Notes: generated by a model from the letters alone, not told the origin. A stretch of DNA of 64,000 nt from Anaerolineae bacterium (GCA_017303635.1 JAFLCG010000001.1:434001-498000); one strand, 5' to 3'; positions 36,676 to 46,107 are shown, counted from the first letter of the stretch. Numbers and translations are program-made.

Positions 36676-37251
36676 ATGTTTAACTTGTCAGCGACATCTC
36701 GTAGGTTCTTGCTCGAATGGGTGATAGCCAGTATCGTGGGTTTTACGGTCGGCAGTTTGATCGGTGCGACGGACTTCAGCCTGATCTCGGGTCTGCTGGG
36801 TTCGAGCCTGCCAGCCCGAATAGTCGGTGATGTGTTTTTCAGTACCAGCATTGGTCTGGCTCAATACTGGATCTTCCGTCGGCATTATCCGCAAAGTCAA
36901 TCGCGCCTCATCTGGTGGATTCCACTGAGCATCATTGGCTTTATCCTCGGTGCACGGTTGGCAACCGCAGTAGTGCCCCGAATTACGATTGATGAAGTCC
37001 CACTAAGCATTGGTTTTGGGATTGTCCTGGGTGGTTTTTTCGGCACTGTACACTGGGTCGGGATGCAGTTTCTTGGAACGCTGAAAGCCAAAAGGCCCAT
37101 ACTCTGGATTCCAGCCTGTATTGTGGCCTGGATCATCGCCGAATTGATCGGGTTTGGCCTGGACTTTAATCAGCTAGGTGTTCCCCTGCTGGCGCTGGCA
37201 ATTGGGATCGTTACGGGCATATCCCTAATTGCCTGGATTCAACCGGAATAG
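36676..37251 (+). CDS. Hypothetical integral membrane protein
   Basis: A 191-residue protein I do not recognise. It has about five hydrophobic segments and small charged loops (FRRHYPQSQSRLI). AAGGGA at 36663-36668 supports the start. It ends the surface operon, 112 bases before the convergent LacI gene. Its function is unknown. Confidence 0.75.
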   Translation: MFNLSATSRRFLLEWVIASIVGFTVGSLIGATDFSLISGLLGSSLPARIVGDVFFSTSIGLAQYWIFRRHYPQSQSRLIWWIPLSIIGFILGARLATAVVPRITIDEVPLSIGFGIVLGGFFGTVHWVGMQFLGTLKAKRPILWIPACIVAWIIAELIGFGLDFNQLGVPLLALAIGIVTGISLIAWIQPE

Positions 37252-37363
37252 AGGTTGACCAAAGAGTCATCCTCGCAGACGTCGAGAATGCCCGCTGTAC
37301 CAGGTCAGCACTGATTTGTGTGTATACGGTCGAGTCCGGTTCGAAAGTGGCTACACCAAACTT

Positions 37364-38398
37364 TCAGGCGGACTCACGTACCACCAGCGGGCAATCAATG
37401 AGCTGCTGAACCGGCTCATCCTGAATTCCGCGTCCCGATAACAAGTATTCAACTGCCCATTTACCCATCTCGTAGTGGGGTAATTGAACTGTCGTCAGTG
37501 GCGGCCACAGACCATCCGCAATATCCTTGAAGTTATCGAAGCCCACCACCGCTACTTGCTCAGGGACCCGCAAACCCAAGTCTGAAAGTGCACCATAGCA
37601 GCCGAGTGCCGTTCGGTCATTGCCGCAAAAGATCGCTGTCGGTGGATCGGACATCCGCATCAGATCGCAGGAAAGACGGTAATTGCATTCCGGGGTCTGG
37701 TTCGTGTAGTGCAGCAGGGCCGGATCGAATGCGACTCCGTACTCGCGCAGCGCCTTTTGATAGCCTTCCAGGCGACCATTCGAGGCAGGCAGTGGGGGAG
37801 GCACACCGCGACCGGTATCTCCCAAATTGATGAAGCCAATCCGCCGATGACCTTTCTCAAGCAGATGCTTGGTGGCTGCATATCCCCCGGAGACCTCATC
37901 CGGCACCACCGACGGCAGCGAGCGATCCGCCGCAAAACAGTTGGTTAGAACGATGGGAACGGACGCTGCCTGCGGCAGCACATCAACAGGGCGATGATAC
38001 ATGGCAGCATAAATGATGCCTTCGACTCGCCGTTCGAGCAGCGCTTCCAGCGATGCTTCGGTCAGGTCGGCATCGTAGCCAGCATTGACGACCAGCATGA
38101 CTTTACCGCGTGCCCATAAAGCTTCCTGCGCACCACGAATCATCTCAACCGCGTAGGGAGTGGTGATGACTTCATCGGTAATGAGGCCAAAACCGACCAG
38201 GTTGCTGCTATCGGTTCGCATATGGCGGGCGCTAAAGTTCGGACGGTAGTTCAGCTTTTCAATCACATCCAGCACTTTTTGCCGGGTGTGGTCGCTTACA
38301 GAGGGGTGATTATTCAGCACACGGGATACGGTGCCCCGGCTGACTCCGGCTAATTCAGCAATGTCTTCGATATTATGCTTGCGGTCAAGGTCTACCAT
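37364..38398 (-). CDS. LacI-family repressor of the fructan locus
   Basis: A 344-residue regulator. The N-terminal helix-turn-helix is IEDIAELAGVSRGTVSRVL (9-27), followed by the hinge KVLDVIEKLNYRPN and a periplasmic-binding-like sugar domain. It is divergent from the GH32 transport operon, with three copies of a palindromic operator in the gap, so it most likely represses that operon until a sugar (a fructose derivative is the simple guess) binds. Its own start lies 111 bases from the first operator. Confidence 0.93.
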   Translation of the reverse strand: MVDLDRKHNIEDIAELAGVSRGTVSRVLNNHPSVSDHTRQKVLDVIEKLNYRPNFSARHMRTDSSNLVGFGLITDEVITTPYAVEMIRGAQEALWARGKVMLVVNAGYDADLTEASLEALLERRVEGIIYAAMYHRPVDVLPQAASVPIVLTNCFAADRSLPSVVPDEVSGGYAATKHLLEKGHRRIGFINLGDTGRGVPPPLPASNGRLEGYQKALREYGVAFDPALLHYTNQTPECNYRLSCDLMRMSDPPTAIFCGNDRTALGCYGALSDLGLRVPEQVAVVGFDNFKDIADGLWPPLTTVQLPHYEMGKWAVEYLLSGRGIQDEPVQQLIDCPLVVRESA

Positions 38399-38465
38399 AA
38401 AGTCCGGTTTTCGTGATGTAATGCAAGATTTGATTAAACCATAAAAGTGAGCACATGAGAATGTT

Positions 38466-38494
38466 TTGCGTGATGACGATCATAGTGGTATAGT
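38466..38494 (+). promoter_or_regulatory. Probable promoter of the GH32 operon
   Basis: TTGCGT (38466-38471) and TATAGT (38489-38494) are 17 bases apart. Transcription would start near 38501, just before the first operator at 38509, which suits a repressor roadblock. A second TATACT at 38535-38540 lacks a good -35. Confidence 0.5.
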
Positions 38495-38508
38495 CATGAT
38501 TATCTATT

Positions 38509-38584
38509 TGGGATCGATCACATTTTAGTGATTATATACTGGGATCGATCACAAATTGAAATAGCTATTGTGGGATCGATCACA
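38509..38584. promoter_or_regulatory. Triple LacI-type operator, 31-bp period
   Basis: The 14-base sequence TGGGATCGATCACA occurs exactly three times, at 38509-38522, 38540-38553 and 38571-38584. It is a near-perfect palindrome (TGnGATCGATCnCA) centred on CG, as LacI-family operators are. Starts are exactly 31 bases apart, about three helical turns, so all copies face the same side of the DNA. A weaker relative lies at 38471-38484. Confidence 0.85.
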
Positions 38585-38607
38585 TCCTAAATGCAGAACT
38601 ATTCTTT

Positions 38608-40044
38608 GTGAGCAATATCATGACTGAATTGCCTGCCGAAATTCGCCAGCGTTTACAGGTTGATTTTCATCGTCCCCGCTATCACTTTCTGCCGCCCTCC
38701 AACTGGATGAATGACCCAAACGGGCTCATTCAATGGAAGGGGCAATATCACCTTTTCTACCAATATAATCCCAGCGGACCCCTTTGGGGAAACATCCACT
38801 GGGGGCACACGATCAGTGATGACCTCATCCATTGGCGTGATTTGCCGATAGCGCTCGCCCCAACCCCGGGAGGGCCGGATGAAACGGGTGTCTTCTCTGG
38901 TTGTGCGGTGGCCTATGAGGGGCAACCTGTCATCATTTACACCGGCACTCGAGGCACCCGCCATGAGATTCAGACTCAGTGTGTAGCCACCGGAACTGAT
39001 GATGGTCTTGTCTGGCAAAAACACGCTCAAAATCCTGTCATCCACCAGGTTCCGCCTGAAGCGGGGCAAACCAGCGATTTTCGTGATCCATTCGTCTGGC
39101 ACGAGGCCGATGGTTGGTACATGGTGCTGGGTTCCCGGATCAAGGATCAGGGCGGGGTGATTTTTCTTTATCGTTCGAATGACTTGATCAACTGGACCTA
39201 TCTGGGGCCATTATTCACCGGTGATCGCCGACATGGCGTGATCTGGGAATGTCCGAATTTCTTCAAACTCGATGATCGGTGGGTGTTGATTATTTCTTCG
39301 CACCTCGGTACAGCCACCGGAACCGTACTTTATTTCGTCGGCACCTATGAAAATCACCGCTTTACACCGACCTCCGAAGGCGTGCTGGATTTTGGCACGC
39401 TCTACGCTCCGCTGAGTTTTGTGGACGATCAACAACGACGGGTGTTGATCGGTTGGCTGCGAGAAGCACGCTCAAATGGCGAACAAGAGCGCGCCGGATG
39501 GTCTGGTGTGCAATCCATTCCTCGCCTGCTCTCGCTCGATGACGCGGGGCGGCTGCATATGGCGCCTGTACCCGAATTAGAAACGATCCGCGGCGCACAC
39601 CGGCATTGGGAGGGTATCGCTCTCCAAGGCCAAATCACACTCGATGCACAGGGACAAGCGCTGGATATTGCGGCCACATTTAGCCCGCAAGCAAATGGTT
39701 CCTGTGGGTTGGCGCTGCTGGCTGCGGGGGATCAACCAGAACGGATCGAGATTATCTACCAGGCGGCGACGGGACAACTGATTGTCCGCAAAGTGGTGGC
39801 GGAATTTGGTCACTCGCAGTCGATTGACAGCCGGGTGGTGCCTCATACCCTGCAACCGGATGAGCCGCTGCGCCTGCGGATTCTGCTGGATGGTTCCGTA
39901 GTTGAAATCATCGCTAACGAACGTACCAGTCTGTCCAGCCGCCTGTATCCAACCCAGATCACGCATAACCAGGTACACCTGCTGGGTGAGGCAACCACGC
40001 TCAATTCGCTCGATATATGGGAAATGCCGTCTATCTGGCAATAA
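38608..40044 (+). CDS. Cytoplasmic GH32 beta-fructosidase (sucrose/fructan hydrolase)
   Basis: A 478-residue glycoside hydrolase of family 32 that releases fructose. The start is GTG 38608 or ATG 38620; neither has a strong ribosome site. Catalytic motifs are seen: the nucleophile in WMNDPNG (Asp36), RDP (159-161) and the acid/base in WECPNFF (Glu214). No signal peptide is present, so it acts inside the cell on imported sugar. The beta-propeller is followed by a C-terminal sandwich with RVVPHTLQPDEPLRLRILLD. It is the first gene behind the triple operator. Confidence 0.95.
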   Translation: MSNIMTELPAEIRQRLQVDFHRPRYHFLPPSNWMNDPNGLIQWKGQYHLFYQYNPSGPLWGNIHWGHTISDDLIHWRDLPIALAPTPGGPDETGVFSGCAVAYEGQPVIIYTGTRGTRHEIQTQCVATGTDDGLVWQKHAQNPVIHQVPPEAGQTSDFRDPFVWHEADGWYMVLGSRIKDQGGVIFLYRSNDLINWTYLGPLFTGDRRHGVIWECPNFFKLDDRWVLIISSHLGTATGTVLYFVGTYENHRFTPTSEGVLDFGTLYAPLSFVDDQQRRVLIGWLREARSNGEQERAGWSGVQSIPRLLSLDDAGRLHMAPVPELETIRGAHRHWEGIALQGQITLDAQGQALDIAATFSPQANGSCGLALLAAGDQPERIEIIYQAATGQLIVRKVVAEFGHSQSIDSRVVPHTLQPDEPLRLRILLDGSVVEIIANERTSLSSRLYPTQITHNQVHLLGEATTLNSLDIWEMPSIWQ

Positions 40045-40143
40045 CGCCAGTTGAATGATTGGGAGGAGGTTGAACATTCAGCCAATTCAACCTACTGCTC
40101 TACTACGTTTGCAAACAATATCTACTTGATGACGGAGGAAGTA

Positions 40144-41541
40144 ATGACCCACAAGCTTAGCCGCCGTGACCTGCTCAAGATGGCCGCGACCAGCGCTGCC
40201 GCTGCCACCGCCGGTTTAATGCCGACCATCCGGATTTTTGCAGCCCCTCCGCGACAGGATTCTGTCACGCTGCGGTTCCAGGAAAATGCTGACAGCTACG
40301 GCGCTGTTGTTGAAGCCTTCAAAGCTAAATTTCCAAACATCAATATCGAATTTGTTGAAGTCTCCGGTGTCGACCATGCCGAAGTCGCCAGCAAGATTTT
40401 GGCACAGCTCGCTGCTGGCCAGCCGGTCGATATCGGCTATGCCGCTACGGAAGCTACACAACTCTATGCCGGTGAGGGCTTAGCGCTGCCTTTGACCCAG
40501 CGTGCACTGGATGATAAGGATGAACTGGCTGAATACTTCGCGGATGTCAGCCCGACCCTGGTCGAAGGCATGATGTACGAAGGCGATCTGTATCAGCTGC
40601 CGCGTGACTTCAACGCCGCCCACATCTACTTCAACAAGACTCTGTTGGCAGAAGCAGGTCTGGAAGTCCCCAGCGAAGAATGGACCAAGGACGACTTCAC
40701 CGAATATGCCCGTGCTCTGACGGGTTTGGGTGAGAACAAGGACTCCTTCGGCTTTGGCTGGACCAATCGTCTGTGGGGTAGCTGGACTCCCTGGTTCTTC
40801 GTCAATGATACGAACCTGTTGACTGAAGAACGTGCACCGGGCGGCGAAGCCATCTGGAGCACCTTCTACGCGGATGAACCACTGGCGGAAGGTCGTGGGG
40901 GTGGTTGGCGCTGGCCGACGCCGCAGGCCAATAACCCGTCCATGGTCGAAGCGCTGGAATATGTCGTTTCACTGACGACTGAAGGCCTGACCCCGGCAGT
41001 CGAAATTGGTGGCGGCAGCACGCTGGACGGCTTCTTTGTCTCCAACAAGCTGGGTATGACCATCGCCGGTGGCTTCTGGGGCGGGGCACTTGTCAACGCC
41101 GGTATGGAAAAAGGTTCCTTCGATGTGCAGTTCTGGCCGCGCTGGAAGTCACAGCGGCATCAATTTGGTACTGGCGGCGCGTGGATTCTGAACGGTTCGG
41201 GCAGTGAAGATGCTGCCTGGGAATTCGTCAAGTTCAATACCGCCACTGATGTTATGCTCATGATCCCTTGGATGGCAAGCGCTTCCACTACTCCGGTGCG
41301 CCGTTCGATGAATACCGCCGAGTACTGGGGTCAGACAGGTATCGAGAACTGGAATGTCTTCTACGATGCGCTGGACAAGCGTTCGGATACTGGTCCGATC
41401 CCGGCCCCAGTGTTCTCCATCGAGATGACCAACATCTACACCCGTTTCACCAGCCTGGCGACCAGCGGCGAGCTGGCACCGAAGGATGCTCTGGACGGTA
41501 TGCAGGCCGAACTGGAAGCGCTGTACGCTCGCAATGGCTAA
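40144..41541 (+). CDS. Tat-exported ABC sugar-binding protein
   Basis: GGAGG at 40134-40138 points to ATG 40144; an in-frame ATG at 40051 gives an implausible leader. The 465-residue protein opens with a twin-arginine signal (SRRDLLKMAATSAAAA), so it is probably exported folded by Tat, unlike the Sec-type binding proteins elsewhere in the window. The body is a family-1 sugar-binding protein with DIGYAATEATQL and the AWEFVKF region. It lies between GH32 and two permeases, so a fructo-oligosaccharide is a reasonable substrate. Confidence 0.92.
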   Translation: MTHKLSRRDLLKMAATSAAAATAGLMPTIRIFAAPPRQDSVTLRFQENADSYGAVVEAFKAKFPNINIEFVEVSGVDHAEVASKILAQLAAGQPVDIGYAATEATQLYAGEGLALPLTQRALDDKDELAEYFADVSPTLVEGMMYEGDLYQLPRDFNAAHIYFNKTLLAEAGLEVPSEEWTKDDFTEYARALTGLGENKDSFGFGWTNRLWGSWTPWFFVNDTNLLTEERAPGGEAIWSTFYADEPLAEGRGGGWRWPTPQANNPSMVEALEYVVSLTTEGLTPAVEIGGGSTLDGFFVSNKLGMTIAGGFWGGALVNAGMEKGSFDVQFWPRWKSQRHQFGTGGAWILNGSGSEDAAWEFVKFNTATDVMLMIPWMASASTTPVRRSMNTAEYWGQTGIENWNVFYDALDKRSDTGPIPAPVFSIEMTNIYTRFTSLATSGELAPKDALDGMQAELEALYARNG

Positions 41542-41598
41542 CAACTAGCCCGTTGTCCGACTCATTTACGCAGCGCAGCGCGTAAGCTTCAACCGCGA

Positions 41599-41625
41599 GC
41601 GGGAGACCCGGTAAGGGTCTCCCGC
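41599..41625 (+). terminator. Hairpin between binding-protein and permease genes
   Basis: GCGGGAGACCC (41599-41609) pairs perfectly with GGGTCTCCCGC (41615-41625) around a five-base loop. It ends with only TTC, so it is a leaky terminator or a 3' stabiliser, consistent with much higher expression of the binding protein than of the permeases. Confidence 0.75.
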
Positions 41626-41645
41626 TTCAATACAACGGAGGCCGC

Positions 41646-42605
41646 ATGAGCAGTAAGGTTATTTCCCAACCGGGTGTTTACCGGCGCAATCCGGTTGCCC
41701 GGTGGTTAGCTGCGGATACGATGGCTGGCATCAAGCGCCAGCGCATGCTCTTAGGGTATCTATTTATTGCACCGACCATCATCGGGCTTTTGGTCTTTGT
41801 CATTGGGCCGATGCTGGGTTCTTTTGGCTTGAGCTTCTATAAGTGGAATATTTTCCGTCCACCCGAATTCATTGGCTTGGATAACTTTGAGCGTCTGGCC
41901 GGAGATACCCGCGTTTTCGTTAGTTTTAGAAACACTTTCATTCTGGTGGTAATGACCGTTGTGATGCTGGAATCGCTGGCGCTGGCGTTGGCACTTGCTG
42001 TCTACCGCATGGCCAATAAAGCGTTTGCCACGTTCCTGCGTACCGCTTATTTTTTGCCAGTACTGCTTTCGGGTGCCTCGGTGGCGGTCACGCTCGGCTA
42101 CCTGTTTAATAAAGACTTTGGAGTCATCAACTATTACCTGGGATTCCTGGGTATCGACAATATCCCCTGGCTGACTTCGTCGGATGTGGTCTTGTTCACC
42201 ATCGCCCTCACGACCGTTTGGCGCAACCTGGGATTCACCTTCATCATCTACCTGGGTGGATTAAGCAGTATGCCCGGTGAGGTGCTGGAAGCGGCTGAAG
42301 TCGATGGCGCCACTGGCTGGCGCAAGTTCTACCGTGTCATCTTGCCGCTGCTGAGTCCGACCATCCTCTTTGCTGTGGTGACGGATGTCATCAAGATGCT
42401 GCAATTCTTCGATGAACCGTTCATCATGACGCGGGGCGGCCCGGGGGACTCGAGCCGGACGGTGGTGATGATGATGTATGAGTCCGGGTTCGGCAATCTG
42501 GACTTCGGTTATGGGTCCGCTATCGCGCTATTGTTGTTTGCAGTCATCATGATCGTGACGGGGATTCAGTTCTACCTGAGCCGCCGTTGGGTCTTTTACG
42601 GATAG
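41646..42605 (+). CDS. Sugar ABC transporter permease, MalF type (fructan locus)
   Basis: A 319-residue membrane permease; the N-terminus (about 40 residues) is cytoplasmic and basic, followed by about six membrane segments. The EAA loop is LEAAEVDGATGWRKFY (about 215-230). GGAG precedes the start at 41637-41640. It pairs with the next permease and the Tat-exported binding protein. Confidence 0.95.
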   Translation: MSSKVISQPGVYRRNPVARWLAADTMAGIKRQRMLLGYLFIAPTIIGLLVFVIGPMLGSFGLSFYKWNIFRPPEFIGLDNFERLAGDTRVFVSFRNTFILVVMTVVMLESLALALALAVYRMANKAFATFLRTAYFLPVLLSGASVAVTLGYLFNKDFGVINYYLGFLGIDNIPWLTSSDVVLFTIALTTVWRNLGFTFIIYLGGLSSMPGEVLEAAEVDGATGWRKFYRVILPLLSPTILFAVVTDVIKMLQFFDEPFIMTRGGPGDSSRTVVMMMYESGFGNLDFGYGSAIALLLFAVIMIVTGIQFYLSRRWVFYG

Positions 42606-42617
42606 GAGGCATACACC

Positions 42618-43511
42618 ATGGCAAGCCTGGTTCAACAGCCCGCAACAACAACCTCCACCATGCCTCGCAATCCTCGTGGGCGCTACACCATTCGGATCGG
42701 TCGTTGGCTCACATTGATTTTTATTGTGTCTATCGCTTTCCTGACTTTGATGCCGTTTGTCTGGGTGGTGGCGACTTCGCTGCGTACCCCGGCCGAGTCT
42801 TTCTCGGTTCCGCCAGAGTGGATTCCGACGGATATGGATTTCAGCAATTACACCCGTGTGTTTGAGGAAATTCCCTTCTGGCGGCAGATCGGCAACAGCT
42901 TTTTCATCACCCTCTCTGTGGTGTTCGGTCAGCTCATCACGGCCTCGCTGGCCGGTTATGCATTTGCCCGGCTGCGTTTTCCCGGTCGCAATATCCTATT
43001 CTGGATCGTGCTGGCGACTCTGATGATTCCCGGTCAGGCGACGATCATTCCGGTGTTCATCCTGATCTCGCGGGTGCTGCATCTGAACGATACGCTCGGC
43101 GCGTTGATCATTCCCGGTCTGGCGACGGCCTTTGGAACCTTCCTGCTGCGGCAGTACTTCCTCGGCATTCCGGATGAATTTGAGGAAGCGGCACTGGTCG
43201 AAGGTGCTAATCAATGGCAGATCTTCACCAAGATTTACCTGCCGCTGGCATCTCCGGGGCTGGCTATTTTGGCTGTGCTGACTTTCAACGCCAAGTGGAA
43301 CGACTACTTTTCGCCCTTGATCTTCATGAACACCAAAGAACTCTTTCCCATCACGTTGGGGATTGTTGATCTTCAGGGGTATATGGGAACGGGCAGTATC
43401 TCGATTGTGCTGGCGGGTATCGTACTTTCCACCATACCGGTCATCATTATCTACATCTTTGGTCAACGTTACCTGGTCGAAGGCTTGATGGCCGGCGCCT
43501 TAAAGGGTTAG
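42618..43511 (+). CDS. Carbohydrate ABC transporter permease, MalG type (fructan locus)
   Basis: A 297-residue permease with the segment TSLRTPAESFSVPPEW after the first membrane helix and an EAA loop FEEAALVEGANQWQIF, in which the usual Asp of DGA is Glu. AGGAGG lies 10 bases before the ATG. It is followed after 13 bases by the chaperonin-like gene. It ends ...GLMAGALKG. Confidence 0.95.
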   Translation: MASLVQQPATTTSTMPRNPRGRYTIRIGRWLTLIFIVSIAFLTLMPFVWVVATSLRTPAESFSVPPEWIPTDMDFSNYTRVFEEIPFWRQIGNSFFITLSVVFGQLITASLAGYAFARLRFPGRNILFWIVLATLMIPGQATIIPVFILISRVLHLNDTLGALIIPGLATAFGTFLLRQYFLGIPDEFEEAALVEGANQWQIFTKIYLPLASPGLAILAVLTFNAKWNDYFSPLIFMNTKELFPITLGIVDLQGYMGTGSISIVLAGIVLSTIPVIIIYIFGQRYLVEGLMAGALKG

Positions 43512-43524
43512 GACATCACAGCCG

Positions 43525-45156
43525 ATGAAAGCCAAGCAAAAACCGGGGATCGTGTTTCAGCCACAGGTTCACCGGGCGATGCAGCAGGGTATCTACAAGC
43601 TGGTCAGCGCGATCCGTCCGACGCTGGGGCCGCTGGCAGGAGGGGTCGCTATCGACCCCCTGAATGTAGCCGAAGTGCTGCCCGAATACCTGGATGATGG
43701 CGGGTTGATTGCCCGCCGCATCATCGAGTTACAGGATCGTGATGAAGACATGGGGGCGATGCTCGTTCGTTCCATGATCACTCGTCACTATGAACGAGTA
43801 GGTGATGGAACGGCTACGCTGGCAGTCCTGTTTGAAGCCATCTTTAATACGGGTATTCGTTACATCACCGCAGGCGGTAACGCCATGCAGATGCGCCGCT
43901 ACCTCGATGAAGGCCTCCTCCTCATTCTGAAGGCTCTGGACTCGATGGTGGTTCCGCTCGTGGGACCGTCTGCGCTGACCCGGTTGGCCTATTCGCTGTG
44001 TCGGCAAGAGGATATGGCGGAATTGATGGGCGAGGCCTTTGACCTGATCGGCGAATACGGACGCCTGGATATTCGCGAAGATTATGGGCGGGTGCTGCGT
44101 AGAGAGTACGTGGAGGGGAACTACTTTCACGGCGGCTTGTTCCCCCGCATTATGCAGCCCGAAGAGTCGACCGCTCGCGCTAGTGTCGAGAACGCTGCGA
44201 TCTTCCTGTGTGATTTTGAAATCGACGAACATCGGGATTTATTCCCGATCCTGCAGATGGCTAAAGAGGCCAATGTGCCGGCGCTCGTCATTATCGCGCG
44301 CAATCTGTCCGAAGCGGCGACCTCCCTACTGGTCGCGCATAACCGGATGAACCTGTTCAAGGTCATGGGGGTCAAGCTGCCGGGGCTGAATGCTGAAGAC
44401 CGTATGGGTGCCTTGGATGATCTGAGTGTCCTGACCGGCGCCAAGGCGTTCGTCAAAATCGCTGGCGACTCGTGGGTGAATATCCATGCCGCGCAGTTGG
44501 GTCAAGCCCGACGGGTCTGGGCCGACAAATGGCAATTTGGCATGGTCAACCCCGGCGGTGATCCCCGGAAAGTGCGCCAGCATGTTCAGCGACTGAAGAC
44601 CACCTATCAATCCCTGCTGGACCTGGAAGACCGCAAGAAAATACAGGAACGGATTGGTAGTTTGCAAGGGGGGTCAGTCACGCTCTGGATCGGGGGCTTC
44701 ACTGAGCCAGAAATCAATGCCCGTAAGAGTCAGGCGCAGCGGGCTGCGCTCACGATGCGGGCGGCTGTACAAGAAGGTGCGGTTCCCGGTGGCGGGCTGG
44801 CTTTGCTCAAGTGTAAGAGCGTCCTGGAAACTCGTTACCGGCGAGCCGGGAGTGTCGACGAACGTGCTGCCTACGGGTGCCTATTGGAAGCCCTTGAAGC
44901 TCCTGCCCGTGTGATCTACCAGAATGCAGGTTACGAACCGGGTGAGGTGCTGGCGCAGTTGAATGGCAAGTCCAGCCTGTCCGGTTTTGATGTGGTGCGT
45001 GGGCGCGTGGTGAATATGATGGATGCTGGCATTCTCGATAGTTTAATGGTGCTCAAGTCTGCCGTCCGAAACGCGGTTTCAACCGCGGCCTTGGCACTGA
45101 CGATTGACTCGCTCGTACATGTGGCGGCACCAGAGATGGTGGGCAAACCGACATGA
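43525..45156 (+). CDS. GroEL-like chaperonin paralog with altered catalytic site
   Basis: A full-length 543-residue homolog of the Hsp60/GroEL family. ATP-binding landmarks are kept: TLGP (33-36), LDDGG (56-60), VGDGTATLA (92-100), EGAVPGGG (417-424) and GILDS near the end. The aspartate that hydrolyses ATP in GroEL (Asp398) aligns with Arg406, judged from the fixed RAAVxEG spacing, so hydrolysis is probably lost or weak. The apical domain is divergent and no GGM tail is present. It lies inside a sugar-import operon, not beside groES. It may act as an assembly scaffold for the transporter or a secreted enzyme. The match to GroEL is by eye. Confidence 0.85.
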   Translation: MKAKQKPGIVFQPQVHRAMQQGIYKLVSAIRPTLGPLAGGVAIDPLNVAEVLPEYLDDGGLIARRIIELQDRDEDMGAMLVRSMITRHYERVGDGTATLAVLFEAIFNTGIRYITAGGNAMQMRRYLDEGLLLILKALDSMVVPLVGPSALTRLAYSLCRQEDMAELMGEAFDLIGEYGRLDIREDYGRVLRREYVEGNYFHGGLFPRIMQPEESTARASVENAAIFLCDFEIDEHRDLFPILQMAKEANVPALVIIARNLSEAATSLLVAHNRMNLFKVMGVKLPGLNAEDRMGALDDLSVLTGAKAFVKIAGDSWVNIHAAQLGQARRVWADKWQFGMVNPGGDPRKVRQHVQRLKTTYQSLLDLEDRKKIQERIGSLQGGSVTLWIGGFTEPEINARKSQAQRAALTMRAAVQEGAVPGGGLALLKCKSVLETRYRRAGSVDERAAYGCLLEALEAPARVIYQNAGYEPGEVLAQLNGKSSLSGFDVVRGRVVNMMDAGILDSLMVLKSAVRNAVSTAALALTIDSLVHVAAPEMVGKPT

Positions 45157-46040
45157 GCACGCTGACTGCAACCCAACAGGTTCAAGACGCCGTTTACGCC
45201 TTGGCACATGCCGAGTCCTATGTGTACGCAGCCCGCCTGACCGGGTTATACCGCAGTGCTGATGATGGGCAAACCTGGCAACCCCTGTTAGAAAGTTTTG
45301 ATCAACCCCTGGCCGTCACTGCTGTCGCTGCTGCTGGGAGCCGAGTCTTTGCCGGGGTGAACGGCGCGGTTCTACGCTCAGAAGATCATGGGGAAACCTG
45401 GCAAACCATCGGACTAGCTTCGCCACCGCCTCAAGTCGCAGCACTAGTACTCTCACCCACGTTTGCATCTGATGGGATGGCTGTCGCCGGGACGGTTGAA
45501 GACGGTGTGTTCATCTCTGAGGACTTTGGTGAGACCTGGGTCGCCTGGAACTTTGGCCTGCTGGATAAGCACATCTATACGGTGGCGGTCTCCCCACATT
45601 TTCGCAACGATCAAATCCTCTACGCGGGAACCGAAAGTGGCATCTTCCGCAGCCATAACGGGGGCCGTGGTTGGCGGGAAGTGCCTTTCCCAATGGAATA
45701 CGCGCCAGTCGTCAGTCTCGTTATCTCCTCAGACGCACCTTCCTTGCTCTACGCAGGGACTGAAAGCGCGGGATTGTTCATCAGCACGGATGGCGGATTA
45801 ACCTGGGGGCGCTGCCCGGCTATCGCGCCTGATGCCGCAGTGAACAGCCTGCAAATTGAAGATGGGCCAACCCCGGGTCTATGGATACTCCTGGATGATC
45901 GCCTATTGTTCTCAGCGGATAGGGGACAGACCCTAGCCACAGCGCGGCCACTACCGCCGCAACAACGAGCCTTGTGCTTCAGTGTGCAGGATCTAGCTAT
46001 CGTTGGATTTGCTGATGGAATGATCACTCGTATCGGCTAA
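45153..46040 (+). CDS. BNR/Ycf48-like beta-propeller protein
   Basis: A 295-residue protein with repeated Asp-box motifs (SADDGQTWQPL, SEDHGETWQTIG, SEDFGETWVAW, SHNGGRGWREV, STDGGLTWGRC), which predict a five- to six-blade propeller. No signal peptide is seen, so it stays in the cytoplasm. It overlaps the chaperonin-like gene by four bases (ATGA). Such propellers often act as protein-binding or assembly factors (Ycf48 assists photosystem II). Acting with the chaperonin-like protein is an inference from coupling. Confidence 0.85.
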   Translation: MSTLTATQQVQDAVYALAHAESYVYAARLTGLYRSADDGQTWQPLLESFDQPLAVTAVAAAGSRVFAGVNGAVLRSEDHGETWQTIGLASPPPQVAALVLSPTFASDGMAVAGTVEDGVFISEDFGETWVAWNFGLLDKHIYTVAVSPHFRNDQILYAGTESGIFRSHNGGRGWREVPFPMEYAPVVSLVISSDAPSLLYAGTESAGLFISTDGGLTWGRCPAIAPDAAVNSLQIEDGPTPGLWILLDDRLLFSADRGQTLATARPLPPQQRALCFSVQDLAIVGFADGMITRIG

Positions 46041-46107
46041 GTGATTCGTTCCCCACATCAATGTTCCACTACGCTACTGAATTCTGGAACGCGGAAAGGT
46101 TATTGAA

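Noticed and set aside
37310..37350. A tRNA-like end (GGTTCGAAA followed by ACACCA)
   Set aside because: The five bases on either side of TTCGAAA do not pair as a T-stem and no acceptor or anticodon arm is found upstream.
40051..40143. A longer N-terminus for the Tat-exported binding protein
   Set aside because: The extra 31 residues are not signal-like and the strong GGAGG site is at the ATG 40144.
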